A stretch of DNA of 64,000 nt from Streptomyces sp. CA-278952 (lineage in GTDB: Bacteria > Actinomycetota > Actinomycetes > Streptomycetales > Streptomycetaceae): the NCBI RefSeq assembly GCF_028747205.1, contig NZ_CP112880.1, positions 7,723,501 through 7,787,500 on the forward strand. The letters are read 5' to 3'. Shown here one piece after another: positions 26,670 to 35,671 of this stretch. The notes beneath the pieces are model-generated. The model searched no databases and was not told the DNA's origin. It saw nothing but the letters and a program-made list of their open reading frames with translations. The first letter of the stretch is position 1; each line of letters begins with the position of its first letter. The position numbers and the translations under genes are program-made.

Positions 26670-27443
26670 ATGACCAGGGAGACCCGGACGCTGCCCGCGT
26701 TCGCTCCCGGTTCGGTGGACACCCCCTTCGTCATCGCCGGCTACGACGAGGTCGTCACCCACGACACGCTCTGGGACGCGCACTCCCACGCCTTCCATGA
26801 ACTGCTCTGGAACGAGCGCGGCGCCTCCACCGCGGTGGTCGGGAGCCGGATCTGGACGATCACCCCGGCCTTGGGCCTGTGGATGCCCGCGGGGACCCTG
26901 CACGGGGGATCGGCGACCGCCGGAACCTGGTTCCGGGCGAGCTTCTTCGGCTTCCGCACCACCGCGTCGATCTCCGCCACTCCGGTCGCCGTCGAGATCA
27001 CCCCGCTGTTGCGCCTGCTGCTGGAACGGCTCGGCGAACCCGGACTCCCGGCTGCCTCGCGCGCCGCGACCGAGGCGCTGGTGCTCGACGTCCTCGTACC
27101 GTCGCCCCGCGAGCTGCTCGTGCGGATCCCGGCCTCCGAGCTGCTTCGCCCGATCGCCGACGCGGTGCGCGAGGACCCGGCCGACCGGCGGACGCTGGCG
27201 GACTGGGCGTCCGCCCTCGGCGTCAGCGCCCGCACGGTCACCCGGGCGTTCACCAGCGAGACGGGCACGAGCTTCGTGCGCTGGGTGGCAGCGGTCCGCG
27301 CCCAGCACGCCATCGGCCTGCTGGCCCGGGGATGGGACGTGGAGGCGGTGGCCGAACAGGTCGGCTACCGCTCGGCGAGCGCGTTCGGCGCCGCCTTCCG
27401 GCGGACGACCGGCCTCACCCCGGGAGCCTTCCGGCCGGAATGA
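26670..27443 (+). CDS. AraC-family transcriptional regulator with N-terminal cupin domain
   Basis: This 257-aa cytoplasmic regulator has a cupin-like sensor at about residues 25-95 (HSHAFHELLW and MPAGTLHGG are the metal/ligand-type histidine motifs). A C-terminal double HTH follows at about 155-257 (LADWASALGVSARTVTRAF, then AVAEQVGYRSASAFGAAFRR). A GAGGTCC site lies just upstream of ATG 26670. It is encoded immediately before the iron-regulated siderophore importer, same strand, with the iron box between them, so a role in activating siderophore or xenosiderophore uptake is plausible. It could equally regulate an unrelated target. Confidence 0.88.
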   Translation: MTRETRTLPAFAPGSVDTPFVIAGYDEVVTHDTLWDAHSHAFHELLWNERGASTAVVGSRIWTITPALGLWMPAGTLHGGSATAGTWFRASFFGFRTTASISATPVAVEITPLLRLLLERLGEPGLPAASRAATEALVLDVLVPSPRELLVRIPASELLRPIADAVREDPADRRTLADWASALGVSARTVTRAFTSETGTSFVRWVAAVRAQHAIGLLARGWDVEAVAEQVGYRSASAFGAAFRRTTGLTPGAFRPE

Positions 27444-27526
27444 CCGCCGGGCCCCCTGTCCGTATCGCTACAGGGCATGTCCTAAACGGTTGATTGCGAC
27501 AGTCGGGTCGATTCTCATAGGGTTCG

Positions 27527-27545
27527 AAGGCAAGCCTTACCTAAG
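27527..27545. promoter_or_regulatory. IdeR/DmdR1-type iron box
   Basis: Read on the minus strand the 19-mer is TTAGGTAAGGCTTGCCTTC, a close match to the actinobacterial iron-box consensus (TTAGGTTAGGCTAACCTAA). It lies about 100 nt upstream of the binding-protein start, where an iron-loaded repressor would block the importer promoter. Confidence 0.8.
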
Positions 27546-27643
27546 CCGACGACGCACGCACCGCGCACCGATCCATGACGGCTGCGCACGCCCGGACGTG
27601 CGAGAAGCGGCACCCCGACATCCGGAAAGCCGGGTACACACCC

Positions 27644-28675
27644 ATGTCTTCACACCGCCTCCGCCTGCTCGTCGTGGCGGCCGCCCTCGTCTCCGTCTCC
27701 GCCTGCGGCGGGACCACCGACGCCGGGAACGAGAACGACGAAAGCCGTTCCGGCGGGTTTCCCCTGACCGTCGAGCACGCCCTGGGCAAGACGACCATCC
27801 CGGCGAAGCCGAAGCGCGTCGCGACCGTCAACTGGGCCAACCACGAAGTGCCGCTCGCGCTCGGCGTCGTGCCCGTCGGCATGGCCGCGGCCAATTTCGG
27901 CGACGACAACGACGACGGCGTGCTGCCCTGGGTCGAGGAGAAGCTCGACGAGCTGAAGGCCAGGACGCCGGTGCTCTTCGACGAGACCGACGGCATCGAC
28001 TTCGAGGCCGTGGCGGACACGAAGCCGGACGTCATCCTGGCCGCGTACTCGGGTCTGACCAAGAAGGACTACGAGACCCTCAGCGAGATCGCCCCCGTCG
28101 TCGCCTACCCGGACGCCGCCTGGGCGACGCCCTGGCGCGAGATCATCCGGACGAACAGCACGGCGATCGGGCTGGCCGAGGCGGGCGAGAAGCTGATCAA
28201 GAAGCTCGACGGAGACATAGCGAAGACCGCCGCGAAGTACCCGCAGCTCAAGGGCGTGTCGGCGATGTTCATGACGCACGTCGACCCCAACGACGTCAGC
28301 CAGGTGGGCTTCTACACCGCCCACGACACCCGCACACAGTTCTTCCAGGACCTCGGCATGAAGATCCCCGGGTCCATCGCGAAGGCGTCCGAGGGCACGA
28401 AGAAGTTCGCCCTCACCAAGAGCGCCGAGCAGATCGACGCGTTCGACGACGTCGACATCATCACCGGCTACGGCGACGACACCGGCGAGCTGCTGAAGAC
28501 GATCACCAAGGACCCGCTGCTCTCGAAGATCCCCGCCGTCGAGCGAGGCTCCGTCTACCTCCTGCCCGGCACCAGCCCGCTGGCCACGGCCGCCAACCCG
28601 ACGCCGCTGTCGATCAGCTATGTGCTGGACGACTACGCCGCCGCGCTCGCCAAGGCCGCGGACAAGGTCAAGTGA
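27644..28675 (+). CDS. Iron-siderophore ABC transporter substrate-binding lipoprotein
   Basis: This 343-aa surface receptor captures a ferric siderophore. ATG 27644 starts a lipoprotein signal (MSSHRLRLLVVAAAL, lipobox SVSAC). The mature protein is a class III (BtuF/FhuD-like) binding fold: LTVEHALGKTTIPAKPKRVA near residues 43-62 and KPDVILAAYSGLTKKDYE near 127-144. A class III long helix joins the two lobes. An iron box lies upstream, and two FecCD permeases plus an ATPase lie downstream with GTGA/ATGA overlaps. The ligand cannot be assigned from sequence; no siderophore biosynthetic genes are in the window, so it may take up a foreign siderophore. Confidence 0.92.
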   Translation: MSSHRLRLLVVAAALVSVSACGGTTDAGNENDESRSGGFPLTVEHALGKTTIPAKPKRVATVNWANHEVPLALGVVPVGMAAANFGDDNDDGVLPWVEEKLDELKARTPVLFDETDGIDFEAVADTKPDVILAAYSGLTKKDYETLSEIAPVVAYPDAAWATPWREIIRTNSTAIGLAEAGEKLIKKLDGDIAKTAAKYPQLKGVSAMFMTHVDPNDVSQVGFYTAHDTRTQFFQDLGMKIPGSIAKASEGTKKFALTKSAEQIDAFDDVDIITGYGDDTGELLKTITKDPLLSKIPAVERGSVYLLPGTSPLATAANPTPLSISYVLDDYAAALAKAADKVK

Positions 28676-29712
28676 CCGAGCCCGACACCCGTACCCCGCC
28701 GGACGTCGTCACCAGGCGTCCGGCGGGCGTGCGCCTGCTGTGGGTCCTCCTCTCCGTGCTCGCCCTGGCCGCCGTCATGGTCGCGTCCGTCGCCATCGGC
28801 TCCCGCGACGTCCCCTGGTCCGACGTCGTCGCGGCGCTCGGCGGCGCGGACGACACCCTGGGCCGGGCGGCGGCGGCGAAGCGCATCCCCCGTACCGTCC
28901 TCGCCGTCGTCATCGGCGCCGCACTCGGCCTCGCGGGCGGCGTGATGCAAGGCGTGACGCGTAACCCGCTGGCCGATCCGGGCATCCTCGGCGTCAACAT
29001 GGGGGCTTCCCTCGCCGTCGTCACAGCGGTCGCGTTCTTCGGGCTCACCTCGCCGACCGGATACATCTGGACCGCCGTCCTGGGCGCGGCCCTCGCCGCG
29101 CTGTTCGTCTACACCGTGGGAACCCTCGGCAGAGGAGGGGCGACCCCCCTCAAGCTGGCACTCGCCGGAGCCGCCACGTCCGCGGCCTTCGCCTCGCTCG
29201 TCAGCGCGGTCATCCTGCCGCGCAACGACATCGCCGGAAGTTTCAAGCTCTGGCAGATCGGCGGCGTCGGCGGCGCGTCCTTCGAACGCATCGGCCAGGT
29301 CATGCCGTTCCTCGCGGTCGGCTTCGCCGTCTGCCTGCTGTCGGCCCGCGCGCTCAACTCGCTGGCGCTGGGCGACGAGTTGGCGGCCGGACTCGGTGAA
29401 CGCGTCGCCGTGGCCCGGGCCGTGGCCGCCCTCGGCGCCGTACTGCTCTGCGGAGCGGCCACCGCCGTCGCCGGACCGATCGGCTTCGTCGGCCTCGTCG
29501 TCCCGCACACCTGCCGGCTGCTCGTCGGCGTCGACCACCGCTGGCTCCTGCCGCTCTCCACGGTGCTCGGCGCGGTCCTGCTCACCGCCGCCGACGTCGT
29601 CGGCCGGATCGTGGCACGCCCCTCGGAGATCGACGTCGGCATCGTGACCGCACTGATCGGGGCCCCCTTCTTCATCTACATCGTCCGCCGACAGAAGGTA
29701 CGTGCCCTGTGA
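28672..29712 (+). CDS. FecCD-family siderophore ABC transporter permease (1)
   Basis: This 346-aa inner-membrane permease has the FecCD signatures R-x-PR at IPRTVLAVVIGAALGLAGG, MQGVTRNPLADPGILGVNMG near residues 90-110, and FVGLVVPHTCRLLVG near 275-289. The start GTG 28672 overlaps the binding-protein stop (GTGA). It pairs with the next permease to form the channel. Confidence 0.93.
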   Translation: MTEPDTRTPPDVVTRRPAGVRLLWVLLSVLALAAVMVASVAIGSRDVPWSDVVAALGGADDTLGRAAAAKRIPRTVLAVVIGAALGLAGGVMQGVTRNPLADPGILGVNMGASLAVVTAVAFFGLTSPTGYIWTAVLGAALAALFVYTVGTLGRGGATPLKLALAGAATSAAFASLVSAVILPRNDIAGSFKLWQIGGVGGASFERIGQVMPFLAVGFAVCLLSARALNSLALGDELAAGLGERVAVARAVAALGAVLLCGAATAVAGPIGFVGLVVPHTCRLLVGVDHRWLLPLSTVLGAVLLTAADVVGRIVARPSEIDVGIVTALIGAPFFIYIVRRQKVRAL

Positions 29713-30761
29713 GCGCCCCCGTCCTCACCCGGCGGCCGTCCGTCGAGGCCGCCACCCGCCGTCGCGTGCGCGGCGCCTCGCGCCGCCGCCGGGTCGTCCT
29801 GGCGCTGCTGGTCCTCGTCCTCGCCGCGTTCGCCGTGACGCTCATGGCGGGCCGGACCTTCTACCCGCCCGGAGACGTGCTCCGGGTGATCCTCGGGGAG
29901 CAGGTGCCGGGCGCGTCGTTCACGGTGGGCCGGCTGCGGCTACCCCGCGCGGTCCTCGCTCTGGTGGCCGGATTCAGCTTCGGCCTGGCCGGGGTCACCT
30001 TCCAGACCATGCTCCGCAACCCGCTCGCCAGCCCCGACATCATCGGCATCAGCTCCGGGGCGAGCGCCGCCGCGGCCATCGCCATCGTGACCCTGTCGCT
30101 CGGCGAGGTCCAGGTCTCCGTCCTCGCCATCGCCGCCGGCCTGGGGGTCGCCCTGCTGGTGTACTCCCTGGCGTTCAAGGGCGGCGTCGTCGGCACCCGG
30201 CTCATCCTGATCGGCATCGGGATCTCCGCGATGCTCGACAGCGTCACCTCCTACGTCCTGTCCCGGGCCGCCGAATGGGACCTTCAGGAGGCGATGCGCT
30301 GGCTGACCGGCAGCCTCAACGGAGCCACCTGGGACCAGGTGGTCCCCGCGCTCGTCGCGGCGGCCGCCCTCACCCCGCTGCTGCTGGGCCAGGCCCGTAA
30401 CCTCTCCGCGCTCCAGCTCGGCGACGACACCGCCTCCGCCCTCGGCGTACGGGTGGAACGCACCCGGATCACGGTGATCGTCGCCGCCGTCGGGCTGATC
30501 GCCTTCGCCACGGCGGCGGCCGGCCCCATCGCGTTCGTGGCGTTCCTCTCCGGGCCCATCGCGGCCCGGATCACCGGGGCGGGCGGCTCCCTGCTGGTGC
30601 CCGCCGGGCTCGTCGGCTCGCTGCTCGTCCTCGTCGCCGACTTCACCGGCCAGTTCGCCTTCGGCGAGCGCTACCCGGTCGGCGTCGTCACCGGCGTCCT
30701 CGGAGCCCCCTACCTCGTCTACCTGATCATCCGCACCAACCGGGCGGGAGGCTCGCTATGA
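29709..30761 (+). CDS. FecCD-family siderophore ABC transporter permease (2)
   Basis: This 350-aa permease is the partner of the preceding gene. It begins with an Arg-rich cytoplasmic segment, then the FecCD hallmarks RLRLPRAVLALVAGFSFG, FQTMLRNPLASPDIIGISSG (about residues 98-117) and IAFVAFLSGPIAARITG near 272-288. GTG 29709 overlaps the previous stop by GTGA, and the gene ends in an ATGA overlap with the ATPase, so the importer is translationally coupled. Confidence 0.93.
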   Translation: MSAPVLTRRPSVEAATRRRVRGASRRRRVVLALLVLVLAAFAVTLMAGRTFYPPGDVLRVILGEQVPGASFTVGRLRLPRAVLALVAGFSFGLAGVTFQTMLRNPLASPDIIGISSGASAAAAIAIVTLSLGEVQVSVLAIAAGLGVALLVYSLAFKGGVVGTRLILIGIGISAMLDSVTSYVLSRAAEWDLQEAMRWLTGSLNGATWDQVVPALVAAAALTPLLLGQARNLSALQLGDDTASALGVRVERTRITVIVAAVGLIAFATAAAGPIAFVAFLSGPIAARITGAGGSLLVPAGLVGSLLVLVADFTGQFAFGERYPVGVVTGVLGAPYLVYLIIRTNRAGGSL

Positions 30762-31597
30762 CCACGCACCACCGACTGACCGCCGAAGGACTCACCCTCG
30801 GCTACGGCGACCGCACCGTCGTCGACTCCCTCGACCTGGCCGTACCGCCCGGCCGGATCACCGTGATCGTCGGCGCCAACGCCTGCGGCAAGTCGACGCT
30901 ACTGCGTTCCATGTCCCGGCTGCTCGCCCCCCGGGCCGGCCGTGTCGTCCTGGACGGCAAGGAGGTGCACCGGCTGCCCGCCAAGGAGCTGGCCCGCACC
31001 CTCGGCCTGCTGCCGCAGTCGCCCGTCGCGCCCGAGGGCATCACCGTCTCCGACCTCGTCGGCCGGGGCCGCCACCCCCACCAGTCCGTCTTCTCCCGCT
31101 GGAACGAGAAGGACGACGCCGCCGTGGCCGCCGCCCTGGAGGCCACCCACACCGAACCCCTCGCCGAGCGCGCGGTGGACGAACTCTCCGGCGGCCAGCG
31201 CCAGCGTGTCTGGATCGCGATGGCCCTCGCCCAGCAGACCGATCTGCTGCTGCTCGACGAGCCGACCACCTTCCTCGACGCCAGCCACCAGATCGAGGTC
31301 CTCGACCTCCTGACCGACCTGAACCGCTCGCGCTCCACCACCATCGTGATGGTCCTGCACGACCTCAACCTCGCCGCCCGGTACGCGGACCACCTGATCG
31401 CCCTGGCCGACGGCGGGCTCCACGCGTCCGGCACCCCGGCCGAGGTGCTGACGGAGGAGACCGTACGGGTGGTGTTCGACCTCGACAGCCGCATCATCGA
31501 GGACCCCGTGTCGGGCCGGCCCCTGATGCTCCCGATCGGCCGTCACCACGTCCTGGACCGGGCCGAGGCACTGAGCGCCAGGGAGGCGACCGCGTGA
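30758..31597 (+). CDS. FecE/FepC-type siderophore ABC transporter ATPase
   Basis: This 279-aa ATP-binding subunit has Walker A GANACGKST near residue 40, the Q-loop in LLPQSPVAPEG, signature LSGGQRQRVWIAMA near 140-153, Walker B LLLLDEPTTFLD, and H-loop VMVLHDLNLAAR. It is the last gene of the four-gene importer and starts in an ATGA overlap. A partial inverted repeat follows the stop in the gap before the P450. Confidence 0.94.
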   Translation: MTTHHRLTAEGLTLGYGDRTVVDSLDLAVPPGRITVIVGANACGKSTLLRSMSRLLAPRAGRVVLDGKEVHRLPAKELARTLGLLPQSPVAPEGITVSDLVGRGRHPHQSVFSRWNEKDDAAVAAALEATHTEPLAERAVDELSGGQRQRVWIAMALAQQTDLLLLDEPTTFLDASHQIEVLDLLTDLNRSRSTTIVMVLHDLNLAARYADHLIALADGGLHASGTPAEVLTEETVRVVFDLDSRIIEDPVSGRPLMLPIGRHHVLDRAEALSAREATA

Positions 31598-31638
31598 GCG
31601 CGGGGGCGTGCGCCCCCCTGATCGACTGACTGCCGTGT

Positions 31639-31664
31639 GTCACTGACATGTTTCGGAGAGTGAC
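31639..31664. promoter_or_regulatory. Inverted repeat between the siderophore importer and P450
   Basis: GTCACT (31639-31644) and AGTGAC (31659-31664) are complementary arms around a 14-nt loop, extended imperfectly outward by GTGT and GGCACAC. It lies 40 bp after the ATPase stop and 80 bp before the P450 start. It could be a terminator of the importer or an operator for the P450-rppA pair. Confidence 0.35.
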
Positions 31665-31745
31665 GGGGCACACAGGGTAGGTCGGGTGCCGGGTCCCGGT
31701 CCGGCACTCGCCCTTTTCCTCGAAGCGGTCATTGGGAGAACCTCG

Positions 31746-32978
31746 GTGGAGAACACCTCGGTGCAGAACTCGGTGCAGAACAAGGAAACCGTCCGGAACT
31801 GTCCTTTCGACTACGCGCAGCAGCTGGAGTTCGACCCCCAGCTCAGGCAATTGCTGACCGAGGAGCCGGTGTCCCGCATCCGTATGGCGTACGGAGAGGG
31901 CGAGGCCTGGCTGGTCACCCGCTACGAGGACGTCCGGACGGTCACCACCGACCGGCGGTTCAGCCGCAGCGCCGTCCTCGGCCGTGACTTCCCCCGGATG
32001 ACGCCGGAGCCGATCGTGCAGGCGGAGTCCATCAACCTCATGGACCCGCCCGCCAGCAGCCGGCTGCGCGGCCTGGTCGCCAAGAGCTTCACCCCGCGTC
32101 GTGTCGAGCAGATGCGCGGCGGGACCCAGGGTGTGGTGGACCGGCTGCTGGACGAGATGGAGGAGGAGGGTTCACCGGCCGACTTCGTCGCCCGGGTCTC
32201 CGCGCCCCTGCCGCTGATCACCATCTGCGAGGCACTCGATATCCCCGAGGCCGACCGTCCCTGGCTCCGGGCCCACGCCATGACCATGATGAACGTCGGG
32301 GCCGCGGGCAAGGAGGACGCGGTTCGAGCCAAGGCGGAGCTGCGCGGCTACTTCCAGGAGCTGACCGCACAGCGGCGCCGCTCCCCGGGCGAGGACCTCA
32401 TCAGCACCCTGGCCACCGCCAGGGACGGCGACGAACTGCTGGACGACGACGAGCTGGCCGTCATGGCGATGGTCCTGCTCATCACCGGCCAGGACACCAC
32501 GACCTACCAGCTCGGCAACATCGCCTACACCCTGCTCACCCGCCCGGACCTCATGCGGTCCCTCCGGGCCGAACCGCAGCGGCTGCCCCGCACCCTGGAG
32601 GAGCTGCTGCGCCACATCCCCTTCCGCAAGGGCGTCGGCATCCCGCGCATCGCGCTGGAGGACGTGGAGCTCTCCGGAGTCCTCATCAAGGCCGGCGACG
32701 TGGTGCACGTGTCCTATCTGACGGCCAACCGGGACTCCGCCAAGTTCGACCGTCCCGACGAGCTGGATCCCGACCGGCCGACCATCCCCCACATGACGTT
32801 CGGCTGGGGCGCCCACCACTGCCTGGGCGCACCGCTGGCCACCATGGAACTGGAAGTGGCCTTCTCCACGCTGCTGACCCGCTTCCCGGCCCTGCGTCTG
32901 GACGTGCCGCCCGCGGACGTCTCGTGGAACACGACGTCCATCTGGCGTTACCCGCTCGCCCTGCCCGTCACATGGTGA
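31746..32978 (+). CDS. Cytochrome P450, CYP158-like, paired with RppA
   Basis: This 410-aa soluble heme monooxygenase has an I-helix LLITGQDTTTYQ, the K-helix pattern in EELLRHI, and heme loop FGWGAHHCLGAPLA with the Cys ligand near residue 359. Several stretches (GIPRIALEDVELSGV, DVVHVSYLTANRD, LPVTW at the C-terminus) resemble S. coelicolor CYP158A1/A2, which couple flaviolin into biflaviolin. GTG 31746 has GGGAGAA 6 nt upstream; the next residues repeat NTSVQNSVQN. It precedes rppA by 34 bp on the same strand. Hence it most likely oxidises THN/flaviolin to dimeric or polymeric pigment, as in S. griseus and S. coelicolor. Confidence 0.9.
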   Translation: MENTSVQNSVQNKETVRNCPFDYAQQLEFDPQLRQLLTEEPVSRIRMAYGEGEAWLVTRYEDVRTVTTDRRFSRSAVLGRDFPRMTPEPIVQAESINLMDPPASSRLRGLVAKSFTPRRVEQMRGGTQGVVDRLLDEMEEEGSPADFVARVSAPLPLITICEALDIPEADRPWLRAHAMTMMNVGAAGKEDAVRAKAELRGYFQELTAQRRRSPGEDLISTLATARDGDELLDDDELAVMAMVLLITGQDTTTYQLGNIAYTLLTRPDLMRSLRAEPQRLPRTLEELLRHIPFRKGVGIPRIALEDVELSGVLIKAGDVVHVSYLTANRDSAKFDRPDELDPDRPTIPHMTFGWGAHHCLGAPLATMELEVAFSTLLTRFPALRLDVPPADVSWNTTSIWRYPLALPVTW

Positions 32979-33012
32979 CGAGAGCCTTCGCTCCAGAGAA
33001 CGAGGAGAACCC

Positions 33013-34131
33013 ATGGCGACCCTGTGCCGACCGGCCATCGCTGTGCCCGAGCACGTCATCACGATGCAGCAGACCCTCGACCTGGCCCGGGAGACCCACG
33101 CCGGGCACCCGCAGCGCGAGCTCGTCCTGAGGCTCATCAAGAACACCGGCGTCCAGACCCGGCACCTCGTGCAGCCCATCGAGAAGACCCTGCGGCACCC
33201 CGGATTCGAGGCGCGCAACCAGGTCTACGAGGCCGAGGCCAAGACCCGGGTCCCCGAAGTCGTCCGGCAGGCGCTCGCCAACGCCGAGACCGATCCGTCC
33301 GAGATCGATCTGATCGTCTACGTCTCCTGCACGGGCTTCATGATGCCCTCGCTGACCGCGTGGATCATCAACAGCATGGGCTTCAGACCCGAGACCCGCC
33401 AACTGCCCATCGCCCAGCTCGGCTGCGCGGCGGGCGGCGCGGCGATCAACCGCGCGCACGACTTCTGCCTGGCCTACCCCGATTCCAACGTCCTCATCGT
33501 CTCCTGCGAGTTCTGCTCGCTGTGCTACCAGCCCACCGACATCGGGGTCGGCTCGCTGCTCTCCAACGGGCTCTTCGGCGACGCCATCTCCGCAGCCGTC
33601 GTACGGGGGCAGGGCGGCACCGGCATGCGCCTGGAGCGCAACGGCTCCCACCTGGTGCCCGACACCGAGGACTGGATCTCCTACGCCGTCCGCGACACCG
33701 GGTTCCACTTCCAGCTGGACAAGCGGGTCCCGGGCACCATGGAGATGCTCGCCCCGGTGCTCCTGGACCTGGTCGACCTGCACGGCTGGTCCGTCCCGAA
33801 CATGGACTTCTTCATCGTGCACGCGGGCGGACCGCGCATCCTGGACGACCTCTGCCACTTCCTGGACCTGCCGCCCGAGATGTTCCGCTACAGCCGGGCC
33901 ACCCTCACCGAACGCGGCAACATCGCCAGCTCCGTCGTCTTCGACGCACTGGCGCGGCTCTTCGACGACGGCGGAGCCGCCGAGTCCGCGCAGGGGCTCA
34001 TCGCCGGCTTCGGGCCCGGTATCACCGCCGAAGTGGCCGTGGGAAGTTGGGCGAAGGACGACCTCCGGGCGGAGGTCGGACACGACCTCGACGGGCTGGA
34101 GCTGACGGCGGGCGTTGCGCTGTCCGGCTGA
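33013..34131 (+). CDS. rppA: Type III polyketide synthase, 1,3,6,8-tetrahydroxynaphthalene synthase
   Basis: This 372-aa chalcone-synthase-fold homodimer condenses five malonyl-CoA units into THN, which oxidises to flaviolin. The catalytic triad falls at the expected family numbering: Cys138 in QLGCAAGG, His270 in FIVHAGGP, and Asn near 303 in TERGNIASS. The Tyr/Cys-rich pocket segment EFCSLCYQ is also present. ATG 33013 follows GAGGAG by 6 nt. It is co-transcribed with the upstream CYP158-like P450. The expected product is a brown naphthoquinone pigment or UV-protective polymer. Confidence 0.95.
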   Translation: MATLCRPAIAVPEHVITMQQTLDLARETHAGHPQRELVLRLIKNTGVQTRHLVQPIEKTLRHPGFEARNQVYEAEAKTRVPEVVRQALANAETDPSEIDLIVYVSCTGFMMPSLTAWIINSMGFRPETRQLPIAQLGCAAGGAAINRAHDFCLAYPDSNVLIVSCEFCSLCYQPTDIGVGSLLSNGLFGDAISAAVVRGQGGTGMRLERNGSHLVPDTEDWISYAVRDTGFHFQLDKRVPGTMEMLAPVLLDLVDLHGWSVPNMDFFIVHAGGPRILDDLCHFLDLPPEMFRYSRATLTERGNIASSVVFDALARLFDDGGAAESAQGLIAGFGPGITAEVAVGSWAKDDLRAEVGHDLDGLELTAGVALSG

Positions 34132-34230
34132 ACCCGCTAAGGCGACCGACGGGCGGGGACGAAGGAACGGGTGTTCGCGCTTCGCGGACGCACTTGCTCC
34201 GTGACCGGATCCCCACCTCTAGGAGAACGC

Positions 34231-35421
34231 ATGCGCCTGCCCGCCCGATGGGCCACGGCCGCCCTGCTGCTGATCGCACCGCTGATCGGCGCACCCGCCA
34301 CGGCCTCGGCCGACAGCGGACCGGAAGGGGTTCTGGTGGAGCAGTCCACCCGGGCCGTACCCGGGCAGTACATCGTCACCCTGAAGCCCGAACTCTCGCC
34401 GGACACCGTCCTGCGGGAGTTCGGGCTCGACCCGCTGTTCCGTTACGGAAACGCTCTGCACGGCTTCGCCGCCACGCTCACCGCCACCGAACTCCAAGCG
34501 GTCCGGACCGTTCCCGGCGTCCTCGCCGTCGAGGAGAACGCCGAGGTGACCGTCCCTGCGCCCACCGCCGCGAACCTGCTGCGGGCCCCCGCGGCCGGCT
34601 GGGGCACCGACCGCATCGACCAGCGCGCCCTGCCACTGGACGACACCTTCACCACCACGGCCACCGGCAAGGGAGTGAAGGCGTACGTCGTCGACACCGG
34701 GATCGACGCCGCACACAGCGAATTCGGCGGCCGGGTGGTGAACGGGTACGACGCCGTCGGGGACGGCCGCTCCGGCATGGACTGCAACGGGCACGGCACG
34801 CACGTGGCGGGCACGGTCGGCGGCGCGACGTCCGGCGTGGCGAAGGACGCCTCGCTGGTCAACGTGCGCGTCCTGAACTGTGAGGGCCAGGGCACCTGGG
34901 CCGGCATCCTCGCCGGGTTCGACTGGGTCGCCAAGGACGCCGCGCGCAGTGGTGTCCCCGCCGTGCTGAACGCCTCGCTCGGCGGCGACCGCTCCACGGC
35001 GGTCGACGCGGCGGTCGAGGCGGTCGCCGACGCGGGCGTGCTGCCCGTCGTGGCCGCGGGCAACGACAACCGGGACGCATGCGACGTCTCCCCGGCCGCC
35101 GCGGACGGTGTGCTCACCGTCGGGGCGAGCGACCGGCAGGACCGGGAGACCTCCTTCAGCAACTGGGGCTCCTGCCTCTCGCTCTATGCCCCCGGCGCCG
35201 ACATCGTCTCCGCCCGCCTCGGCGGCGGCACCGTCTCGCTGAACGGCACCTCCATGGCCAGCCCGCACGTCGCGGGCGTCGCGGCGCTCTACAAGGAGGG
35301 CAACCCCTCGGCCTCTCCCGCCGCGGTCTCCCGGTGGCTGACGGACACGGCCACCCCGGACGTGCTCTCCGCTCTCGGTCAGGGCTCGCCCGACCTGCTG
35401 CTGTACACCGGCGGCCTCTGA
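34231..35421 (+). CDS. Secreted subtilisin-like serine protease (S8)
   Basis: This 396-aa secreted protease has a signal peptide at residues 1-28, an inhibitor I9 propeptide at about 38-115 (PGQYIVTLKPELSPD to VEENAEV) and a catalytic domain to the end. The triad is Asp in VVDTGID near 153, His in GHGTHVAGT near 188, and Ser in NGTSMASPH near 340, with the oxyanion Asn region VLNASLGG. Paired cysteines (MDCNGHG, LNCEGQG, DACDVS, GSCLS) resemble the disulfides of proteinase K-like Streptomyces enzymes. ATG 34231 has AGGAG 5 nt upstream. A 10-bp hairpin follows the stop. Confidence 0.94.
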   Translation: MRLPARWATAALLLIAPLIGAPATASADSGPEGVLVEQSTRAVPGQYIVTLKPELSPDTVLREFGLDPLFRYGNALHGFAATLTATELQAVRTVPGVLAVEENAEVTVPAPTAANLLRAPAAGWGTDRIDQRALPLDDTFTTTATGKGVKAYVVDTGIDAAHSEFGGRVVNGYDAVGDGRSGMDCNGHGTHVAGTVGGATSGVAKDASLVNVRVLNCEGQGTWAGILAGFDWVAKDAARSGVPAVLNASLGGDRSTAVDAAVEAVADAGVLPVVAAGNDNRDACDVSPAAADGVLTVGASDRQDRETSFSNWGSCLSLYAPGADIVSARLGGGTVSLNGTSMASPHVAGVAALYKEGNPSASPAAVSRWLTDTATPDVLSALGQGSPDLLLYTGGL

Positions 35422-35461
35422 CGATCCGTCGGACAGCCGGAACGGCGGCTCGTCCGCAGGG

Positions 35462-35498
35462 CGGGGAGCGGTGACCGTGCGACGGGATCCGCTCCCCG
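35462..35498. terminator. Hairpin after the subtilase gene
   Basis: CGGGGAGCGG (35462-35471) pairs perfectly with CCGCTCCCCG (35489-35498) across a 17-nt loop, 40 bp after the subtilase stop. The sequence on to 35671 holds the GH87 promoter region and no gene. Confidence 0.55.
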
Positions 35499-35532
35499 GC
35501 CCGGCCGCCCCGCCGTTGCCGGAACGGTGGAC

Positions 35533-35546
35533 GGTCTCTCATTTCT
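35533..35546 (+). promoter_or_regulatory. 14-bp motif shared with the gap at 45009
   Basis: GGTCTCTCATTTCT lies 126 bp upstream of the GH87 start. The identical 14-mer lies in the gap between the metallopeptidase and the binding-protein homologue at 45009-45022. Both copies are followed 9-11 bp later by TGACGA. Two secreted-hydrolase genes therefore share an AT-richer element of unknown function. Confidence 0.35.
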
Positions 35547-35671
35547 CTGCAACTCTCTGACGACACAACGCAAAACAGGCCGCAGCGCATGCAGAAACTC
35601 GTGTTCCCTGGCTGCGGTCACAGAGCCGCGCCCTCGACGCGTTCTGCGCCGAGGCCGAAGATCGGGGAGCT

